NCBI RefSeq assembly: GCF_049243985.1
Contig: NC_135380.1
Location: 15,424,501-15,488,500, forward strand
Source: Paroedura picta
Taxonomy: Eukaryota; Chordata; Lepidosauria; Squamata; Gekkonidae
DNA: 64,000 nt
Direction of reading: 5' to 3'
Within the stretch, counting starts at the first letter, position 1, and every line of letters starts with the position of its first letter. This document shows positions 56,552 through 64,000 of the stretch, piece after piece. The notes under the pieces are model-generated. The model did not search any database. It had not been told where the DNA came from and worked only from the letters and a program-made list of their open reading frames with translations. The translations under genes were made by a program, and so were the position numbers.

Positions 56552-58152
56552 CTAGATGGCATTGATCATACTGAGTCAGTTGTACATAAAAAGTAAGACC
56601 GTGTCCTACCCCATGATCAAAACCTTTCATCAAGTTTGGGTTAAGATCTTGCTCTGGGTGTACCATACCCAAAAGCTTTTGAATTCCACATTTTGTTCAC
56701 ATGGGCCTGGAGGAAAACTGTGTTGCAAGCTACAAAACACAGGGGCATTAACGCATACATAAGACATTATCTCTCAGGAAATGAAACACACACACAAATT
56801 GAACATTGGAAGGAGGAATTTTCCCCTCACAAATGAGAAAGTAACTGCAAGTTCTCCCTTAACCTCTTCCGCTATGGTTGCTAAGTAACGATAGCACACT
56901 GGTTTGTGTTCATAGCAGTTCCTGGTCTAAGGCCTGACAGCTTGATTAATTCTCCTGAGTATCAAACCTGCAATTTAAAGCATTTTCCAGCATTTACCCA
57001 AAAAGCTGTTTGCCATTGTCTATGATTTATACAATGCATTTTATAATTAAAACTGTCACATGGAGGTGGAAAGCTTAAATAATTTGGGGGAGGGAGGAAA
57101 ACTCTGTTAAATCCCTTTGGCGGGATTATTTTATTCTGGCCTCCTCTCCTCATTTTAATATGCCAACATGTGCCTTAGCCATTAAGCTGATAAAGAATCA
57201 TATGGCTTTTAAGGGGGAAAAGATCATTAGCAGAATCCCTGAAAACTGAAATGCCCTGTAAAGAATGACATTCTACCCTTATGTGCCGTGCAAAGAGAGG
57301 GATTTCACATCACCTGCAACTGTGAGGAATTGCCTATATATCATAGGAAATTCATTTAAACTTCTATGCTACTTGTCTCCTTAATCCAGTTTACATGTGT
57401 CTCTGCTCCCCGTTTTATCCACACAAAAGCTCCATGAAATAGATGGGCCTGGTGGTCACCCACCAATAGTAACTCCCACTACTTAGGATGGTTATATAAA
57501 ATCTAGGGGGGAAGTCAATTTATTAGACCTGGGCATCAGCTTTAAATCTAATTTAAAATGAAGTGAAAATTCCTTATTAGTTTCACGGTTTGGATAGCAT
57601 TAACATCTTGGGAAACCAACATATTTGTTTTATTCACCCTGTGATGTGATACTTGTCTGATTGTTTTTGAGAATTCAAAGAAAGTTTAGACAGGAAACTG
57701 GTATAGAACCTTTCCAATCATTCCAACCAAACACCCTGCAATAGCAGTAAATTATGCTATGCCTTCCTTGCTCAAGGTAGGTTTTCTAGATTCAAGATAA
57801 GCACTCTTTCCAAATTCTCACACAGCCTGAATGAATTCTTTTCCACTGCAAGATTCTCTTTCATGCTTCACAGCAAGTTTGAGTTCTTTTTGTCTCTGCA
57901 GAAAGCTCATTGGTTAACTGGTTCAACCTAGAATGCCCCTGCAGCTCTGGGAATAATTCAAGAAAAGGACACAGCAATTGCTGGGATTGATTCATTGCTG
58001 TCAGCAGGAAGACAGCTATGGGTATGTGAGCTAGGGGCAGACAAATCACAATCCAAGCAGACAAGCCAAGGCAAAAGAAGCTATATAAAGTCTCTAGGAA
58101 TTTTCATTGCATAAAAGGCTGCAATATGACCAATTATCAGGTTAATCCCACT
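56552..58152. other. Gene-free stretch, no recognised feature
   Basis: AT-rich and unique-looking. No repeat or gene is recognised. Confidence 0.5.
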
Positions 58153-58423
58153 AGAAGAAGAAGAAGGGTTGGTTCTTATATGCCACTTAACTCTACCCAA
58201 AGGATTCTGAAGGCGGGTTACATTCGCCTTCCCTTCCTCTCCCCACAACAGACACCCTGGGAGGTGGGTGAGGATGAGAGAGCCCTGATATTACTGCTCA
58301 GTCAGAACAGCTTTATCAGTGCTGTGGCGAGCCCAAGGTCACCCAGCTGGCTGCTTGTGGAGGAGGAGCGGGTAATCAAACCCAGCGCACCAGATTAGAA
58401 GTCTGAGCTCTTAACCACTGGCA
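58153..58423 (-). repeat. tRNA-derived CORE/MIR-like SINE, nearly full length
   Basis: The GAAGAAGAAG tail is at the left. The 3' module, core (plus strand CCCAAGGTCACCCAGCTGGC) and tRNA head (AGATTAGAAGTCTGAGCTCT, TTAACCACTGGC) follow to the right. The first few head bases are missing. Confidence 0.92.
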
Positions 58424-59137
58424 GATCCTTACCTACCGAGGCCACCTTAGATCTCCTGACCATTTCTAGAACTTAGTGAATTTTAACCTATTGTCTGATT
58501 TTTATTTTTACTGCATAAAGGTAGGGAGAAACAGCAATTTATTACCTTCAATATTTAAAACTACATGCTATCCATGGTGCACATTCCTCTGTCCTCTAAA
58601 TGCACACAGAAATACAGGAAAATGCTAAAGGCCCCTTTTTTTCGTAGAGAAAATATCTATGAATGCTAAATCGCAGTTCAGCTCCTTGTTCGTGCTGATG
58701 CAGCTCTACAGACTTATCTGGCTTGAATGGACTGAATCAGCCTTGAAGAGTGCCTTTGAAGTAGACTCCCATGAGATGCTGATAAGAAATTTTGGTAGTC
58801 TGCAAAGAACAAGCGAAGCAGAAGAGTGGTTTGCAATGCAACACTTAGGAATTACTCCTTCATTTCTCGGAGTCTTCCATGAGAGACCTGTTGCTTCCCA
58901 TTTAACCAAAGGAAAATTAGGAAGGGAAATATTCCCCACCCTAAGGAAACATGCTTTTTATTTTGCAAAGACTCAGAATATTCCGCCAAGTCATATGGCA
59001 TATAGGAGAACCATAAGGGTCGTTCAAGTACAACGAAGAGCACGGTAGCAATTTCACTTTCTTTTAACTTCAGAAAGTTAAAGGAGTTTTCCAAAATGAA
59101 TGCACCAGGTTGTGGAATACAATTGTCAAATTGTATT
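58424..59137. other. Gene-free stretch with an unassigned frame
   Basis: A 129-codon frame (58659-59048) is the longest here. It shows no domain, signal peptide or repeat signature, and a minus-strand frame covers much of it. I do not call it a gene. Confidence 0.5.
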
Positions 59138-59640
59138 TATTTATTTACTGTTTGAATTATATGCTGCCCCTCTCTGTGAATCAGGCTCAGGACCGATTAC
59201 ACCAATGGATTAAAACAAAAAACAATTAAAACATCATACAAGCTGAAAGCCAACAAAGCCCACCCCCCCCCCCATCCCAAATCAGCTTTAATCTGTCCTG
59301 CAGGACTGGCTGTAAGCAAAACATCATATACTAAGCAAGAAGGGGGGTGGGGAGACTGAGGGAATGGAGGGAGGCCCACATGGTAGGCCTAGCCAAAGAG
59401 TGCCATCTTACAGGGCCTTGTGGAACTGTGATAGCTCTGTCAGTGTCCTTACCTCAGCCAGCAACTCATTACACTAGGCTGGAGTCGGAGCTTGGGAAGC
59501 CCTGGCTCTGGTCAAGGTCAGGTGGATATCTTTGGGGCCAAGGAATGCCAACAGATTGGCACTTGAGGAACAAAGTGCTCTTCAGGAAGCATAATTGGAG
59601 AGGTGGTCCCTCAGATATGCAGGACCCAGACAAATTATGA
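59138..59640 (-). repeat. L2-type LINE 3' region
   Basis: TTATTTATTTACTGTTTGAA, CAATGGATTAAAACAAAAAA, then GGGCCTTGTGGAACTGTGAT, GGCTGGAGTCGGAGC and GTGGTCCCTCAGATATGCAG follow the word order of 5555-6090. No frame survives. Confidence 0.82.
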
Positions 59641-59902
59641 ACAAGTGTTATATGTGTTTATGGCAAGGTGGTAAAATATTAGAAAGACTGGCTGATAATA
59701 GTAGGCCCTTTCTGAAATCAGCTTCTTCTGGGAAAATGACCTGGTTAGCCTCATTCCATTCTTCCAGTTTGCTCAGTGCCAATTTACTGTAGAGTTTGGA
59801 AGTGATATCCAACAAGTGGAATTGTGTAGATCTTGTTTGTTGCCCCTTTTAATTATTGGGATAACTATACTCTGTCTCTAGCCAGAGGGCAAGAGTCTAG
59901 AA

Positions 59903-60038
59903 CAGGGGTAGTCAAACTGTGGCCCTCCAGATGTCCATGGACTACAATTCCCAGGAGCCCCTGCCAGCAAATGCTGGCAGGGGCTTCTGGGAATTGTAGT
60001 CCATGGACATCTGGAGGGCCGCAGTTTGACTACCCCTG
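59903..60038. mobile_element. Palindromic hAT MITE (family B), near-perfect
   Basis: 136 bp, CAGGGGTAGTCAAACTGTGG to its inverted copy, around CAGCAAATGCTG. The exact TSD GTCTAGAA is at 59895-59902 and 60039-60046. Both arms share the variant CCCAGGAGCCCC/GGGGCTTCTGGG, a mirrored change. Confidence 0.97.
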
Positions 60039-60046
60039 GTCTAGAA

Positions 60047-61399
60047 GATCATTCTAAATGTTAAAACATTTATAATCTTTAAATCAGTTCCATGCTGTGC
60101 TTCCATCCAAATAAGTGTCCTCAATGCAGCAGTGAATGGCAAAACATTATAACATTAATGCAACACTAAAGATAAGCAAAAGACAGATAAATATTTTAAA
60201 AATTCAATCAAATGTATATATGCAAACCTACATAGCAATACAACCAAGGAGGAGGGCCAATAAGAGCTCGTAGGGATATGCCAAACAAAACAAAAAGGGT
60301 TTCACATACTGATAGTCGATGATACAGGGGAACCAATATGAAGAATTTACTTCATTTCACTAGTATGTGTGGTTAATTGAATTTTTAAAAAATTCCCTAA
60401 GGATTTTCAAGGTAACGCTTGCTCAAGAAGCACATTCTGTGTACTGCACTGAAAGGCTCTACAAGACTCATTTTATACTCTGCATTTGTGACGTCTTGGT
60501 TATTTACATATCCATAAAACTGGTCTGCATTTGGAAACTGCATTTGGCAATCACCATTTTTTTGACAGGGAGATCATGTATTGAGGTTACTATTAAGATT
60601 GCTATTAAGTATTAAGGTTCCTCTTAGTTCTCAGAATTGGGTCTACCACTTTTAATTAAGAGTTCTCGTAAACAGAATTCATTCCTGGAACATAGACAAC
60701 ATATCAAGAAACCACCAAGTTTTCCTTCTCATTCTCTTTACTCCTTCAATGTAATCAGTTCCACAAAATTCACAAAAGAATTACAGCTGCTCTTTCACCA
60801 GTACTGGTCCCACCAGGAAACGAAATGTCACCTCAGAAATCAACCCTCTTTCAATAATCCTCAAAAGGTTCTCTCTCTTGCATTGAGACAGGATTATTAC
60901 TTCCTTCTTTATTGGCTGATTCTTATCATGCTACCCTCTCTTCCTACAAGGGAGAAATATGGGAAAGATCCCATTAAGGTTGGTTGAGACTCTGCAAAAG
61001 AAATGCTTTGTCAACTTGATGGATTCCATAAGTTTGAGAAAGCAAAGATGAAGCTTGAGTGCCCTCACTTCAACATGAACCATCGCATCCTTTCCCATAA
61101 ATATTCCAATCTGGCATTCTGCTTGGAAATGTCCCTGTTTATTTGGTTATGGCATAGTTGCTGCCTCTCTTCCAGCTCAGACTGGTTTATTTCCAAGATG
61201 CTTGCCAAGGACCTGATAATTCCTTAGTACCATCAATCAGCTTTAGGAACAAGTTCACAGATCCAGATGCATCCATATAATTAACTAATAAAAATGTCCC
61301 AGAAGCAGAAAGCCATCCAGAGAGGCAGTAGGATCATTGTCATTTAAAGGATTACTGAGAGAGGACAGGGAGACTTTAAAGAGTATAAAGGGATTATTT
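60047..61399. other. Gene-free stretch, no recognised feature
   Basis: A frame of 116 codons at 60637-60987 has no recognisable motif. Nothing else is recognised. Confidence 0.5.
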
Positions 61400-61720
61400 G
61401 CCACAATTTACACTGCAAAAGTTGTTAGAAAAATAACCAAACCCAAAGGGTTGTTTTTTGTAGAGAGCTTCTGAACAATTATGTCAGATCCAACAGTGCA
61501 TGACATTCAGAGATAATTGGCAAATTAACAACTTAGTAGGGCTGGATGGCATTCATTGGAGAGTTCTTGGAAAATGTGGATATGAAATTGAACTTTTAAA
61601 CCAAGATATGCAAAGTCAGCTTTCTTACTAGTGGGTTGGAATTTAGCCAATGTAACACCAGTTTTGGAAAAGGTTTCCAAAGGAGATCTGGAATATTAGA
61701 GGTGCCTGAGTGCAACTTCT
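61400..61720 (+). repeat. Decayed CR1 LINE reverse-transcriptase fragment
   Basis: GGCTGGATGGCATTCATTGG, AGAGTTCTTGGAAAATGTGG, then TTAGCCAATGTAACACCAGT and GGTTTCCAAAGGAGATCTGG correspond to the CR1 text DGIHPRVLKEL and ANVTPVFKKGSREDPG. The frame is broken several times. No endonuclease or 3' end is present. Confidence 0.72.
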
Positions 61721-61783
61721 TTTCCAGGTAAATAGGTAGGAAGAATTACTTTGACTTTAGTAGCCTTTAGTATCCTTTGTTGC

Positions 61784-61875
61784 TGTTAGGTGTGAAGTCA
61801 TGTCCGACCCATCACGACCCCATGGACAATGATCATCCAGACCTTCCTGTCCTCTACCATTCCCTGGAGTCCATT
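61784..61875 (-). repeat. RTE/Bov-B LINE 3' end, very short copy
   Basis: The plus strand GTTAGGTGTGAAGTCATGTC to CCTCTACCATTCCCTGGAGT is the reverse of the Bov-B 3' end. The words TATCCTT on both sides (61771-61777 and about 61879-61885) may be the TSD. Confidence 0.9.
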
Positions 61876-61885
61876 AATATCCTTA

Positions 61886-63308
61886 GTATACTTTATAGGT
61901 TGTTCAGAACAAGTTCAGACTTTTAAAAAGCAAATACTTTCAGAATATATTTTTATTTTAGGTAGTTTTTATTCTGTCCTTCTTCTCAAGAAGATTAGAG
62001 TATCATAAATAATTTCTTCTTCCTCAATTATATCATTGGGACAGGTTGATTAGACCATGAAAAGTAACTGCATACCTTAGTGGATATTAGAATTTGGTGT
62101 GCCAGTCCACAACTCTTTCTCCTTTACATGACCTCCAAGTTATGTTACTCTGAAGTTTAGTTAATATTTTGATTGAGAGGAGACAGTCTCTATGAATATG
62201 TATCTGTTCACAAGTCTACACAAACTGCCATGCAAGTTTGTGGAAAGTTTGTTCTGGTTGAGCTGCTATAAACTTGAGTTGGCAAGCCACAAACTGGCCA
62301 AAATTCAGCATAAATTTTAGTTTGTGAGCTGGTTTGTTCCCATCCTGATTCAGTATTCTGAAATCCAGGGGGAAATTGGGATAGGAGACTTTTTAAAGTA
62401 TTTTTGAAGCATTCATACATAGTGGCTACTCCCAATCTAACTCTCTTTTCCCCCCAGTTCCGATAGTTGTAATTCAGCCTGCTTACAACAATTCCTTCTA
62501 GCCCCAACAGCCAGCAGGATTCTTCAGCATCCCTGAACCTGCCCATGAATCATTTCTTACCTGTTATTTACTTTGGACTGTTTGTCTTCTCCTTTTTCTG
62601 TGCACAGCTCTCTGTTGCTTCCATTAGCAGCAAACGATGGGTTTTTGCTTTCTTTCTTGCCTGGTTCATTTCTTTGTGGCTTGCTCCTGCATTGCAGGGC
62701 CATTTTCTGCTGAAAGCACCGTCCCTACTCAAGTTGATTGACTCCCCCTTCTGAAATAGGCAAGGCAATGAAACTGGAAACATTGCTGAATAAAATGTCT
62801 GAGTCTGCCCATCCAGCCACTGCGCGCTTTAACAAAAGGTCTACAAATTATTTCAAACACAATATACAGGAGTAGCACGGCATCTCAGTCTTGCCAGAGA
62901 ATACTCCAGTGCAAGCACAAAGGACAAAGAGACAGAGTTTCAAAGTGTTGCAAAGGGAGGGAGAGAGTTGCGGAAGAGCCAAATGCTGACTGGATGCTCT
63001 GAGCTGTCCTTCCCTTTCCCAAAAAATATGCCCAGCAGCAAGATAGCTGGTAGCCAAGGAGCACAGATTAAATTTAACATTTTGGCCAAATTGTAGAGAA
63101 CAATACATAAATGCCAAAACTGTCGGCAAAACCAACAGTAGATATGTGGCTGGAATGAAGTCAGATTTACATTTTGGCATGAAAGAAGGCTTGAGCAGAA
63201 AAAGAAAAAGAAGACCAGTTTCATTCACATATTTATGAAAGATTATTCCATTTCTATCCTATATTAGTTTCTAGGCCCAGTTCAAATTACTGGTGTTGAC
63301 CTTTAAGG
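61886..63308. other. Gene-free stretch, no recognised feature
   Basis: Frames up to 126 codons (62848-63228, minus) overlap others and have no motif. Confidence 0.5.
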
Positions 63309-63316
63309 CCTTATAT

Positions 63317-63454
63317 CAGGGGTAGTCAAACTGCGGCCCTCCAGATGTCCATGGACTACAATTCCCAGGAGCCCCCTGCCAGCGAATGCTGGCAGGGGGC
63401 TCCTGGGAATTGTAGTCCATGGACATCTGGAGGGCCGCAGTTTGACTACCCCTG
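63317..63454. mobile_element. Palindromic hAT MITE (family B), near-perfect
   Basis: 138 bp, CAGGGGTAGTCAAACTGCGG to its inverted copy, around CAGCGAATGCTG. The exact TSD CCTTATAT is at 63309-63316 and 63455-63462. One extra C in the left arm (GCCCCCTGCC) is matched by one extra G in the right arm, so the change is mirrored. Confidence 0.97.
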
Positions 63455-63462
63455 CCTTATAT

Positions 63463-64000
63463 GCTTTGGGACTAGCATACCTTAAGGACGGCTTACTCCT
63501 ATATGGACCTATTGCCATGTGCCATACCCAACTCATTCCAGCTTGGCCATTTCTCCTATCCTGGAGTTGAACCAGCCCATCTGAGGCCTTTTCAAAGCAG
63601 CCTCCCCGCCTATCTCCTTGCTTTGCAATACAAAGAGATTCTGTGTTCTTATCTGTGTTCCTTTGTGGTATGCATAACAATTCTGTAGGGGAACTAGCAC
63701 ATGTGTGTAAGATAGACAGACTATCTCCTGTTTTGGTACCCAGTTAGTTCAAACATGGTTACTGTGGAGAACTGGACTTCCTGCCTGAATTTGGTCTGAG
63801 GGCATACCTGGCTATGATTTCTTTAGTTCGTCATCTTTGACAATGGCTATCGGTGAATGCTGATTTCCTGAGAATGCTGCTGTGCCTTAATACAGACTGC
63901 ATTAGGTTATCTCAGAGCTTGGGACCCCTGTGTGTTTGTCTTGAGGGACGTTTGGGACTGCACCCCAGGGTCATGACACCTACCTGATGGCCATGGTCAA
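63463..64000. other. Gene-free stretch to the window edge
   Basis: No repeat, RNA gene or exon is recognised. Confidence 0.5.

Noticed and set aside
58659-59048. 129-codon frame as a possible small gene
   Set aside because: No recognisable domain, and an opposite-strand frame covers most of it.
1-64000. Search for CRISPR arrays, operons, phage genes or a new defence system
   Set aside because: Base composition, SINEs, LINEs and hAT elements show vertebrate nuclear DNA. No direct-repeat/spacer array or gene cluster exists.

Overview
This window looks like gene-free, transposon-dense nuclear DNA from a squamate reptile (lizard or snake). The basis is the repeat mix. There are many tRNA-derived SINEs whose tail resembles an RTE/Bov-B end (Sauria-type SINE), young and old RTE/Bov-B LINEs, L2 and CR1 LINE fragments with reptile-style 3' ends, 5S-rRNA-derived SINEs, and many palindromic hAT miniature elements (MITEs). 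I found no host exon, tRNA, rRNA gene, CRISPR array or bacterial-type operon. Open frames are short and stop-rich. The only frame I accept as once coding and still uninterrupted is the C-terminal part of a Bov-B reverse transcriptase (41688-42293). The region is best read as an intron of a very large gene or as intergenic DNA.

Layout. 0-8 kb: a cut-off SINE, CR1 and L2 ends, a four-part nested insertion (1569-2330), a 5S-derived SINE, L2 pieces, and five hAT-type elements, two of which sit back to back on one target octamer (7431-7901). 8-16 kb: a full SINE, an L2 piece, a small hAT element, a 5S SINE, and a tRNA SINE with a doubled 3' module and its own insertion. 15.9-17.9 kb: an old Bov-B LINE on the minus strand carrying a 120-bp foldback and two hAT MITEs, each with target-site duplications (TSDs). 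18-31 kb: SINEs with long TSDs, a three-copy 75-bp minisatellite whose units each carry an ATTGG motif, and a decayed LINE reverse transcriptase. 31-49 kb: mostly unique AT-rich DNA, a 317-bp hAT element, a GC-rich double hairpin, long TG/AG microsatellites, and a young Bov-B copy inserted into an older SINE. 49-64 kb: a GC-rich terminal-inverted-repeat element, a degenerate telomere-like tract split by a SINE dimer, a SINE with a long (TTC) tail joined to a 5S SINE, L2 and CR1 fragments, and three near-perfect 136-138 bp palindromic MITEs.

How the parts work together. The elements form mobilisation pairs. RTE/Bov-B enzymes probably moved the Sauria-type SINEs, and an unseen hAT transposase moved the MITEs. 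Fourteen hAT-like copies can be delimited by 8-bp TSDs, and 11 of the 14 octamers have TA at the centre, the signature known for the Buster branch of hAT. I did not find a clearly new gene system. The most original observations are the shared target octamer, the doubled-tail SINE with the same junction at two loci, the two related GACC-ended elements, and a diverged pair of unclassified repeats at 41.1 and 55.6 kb.
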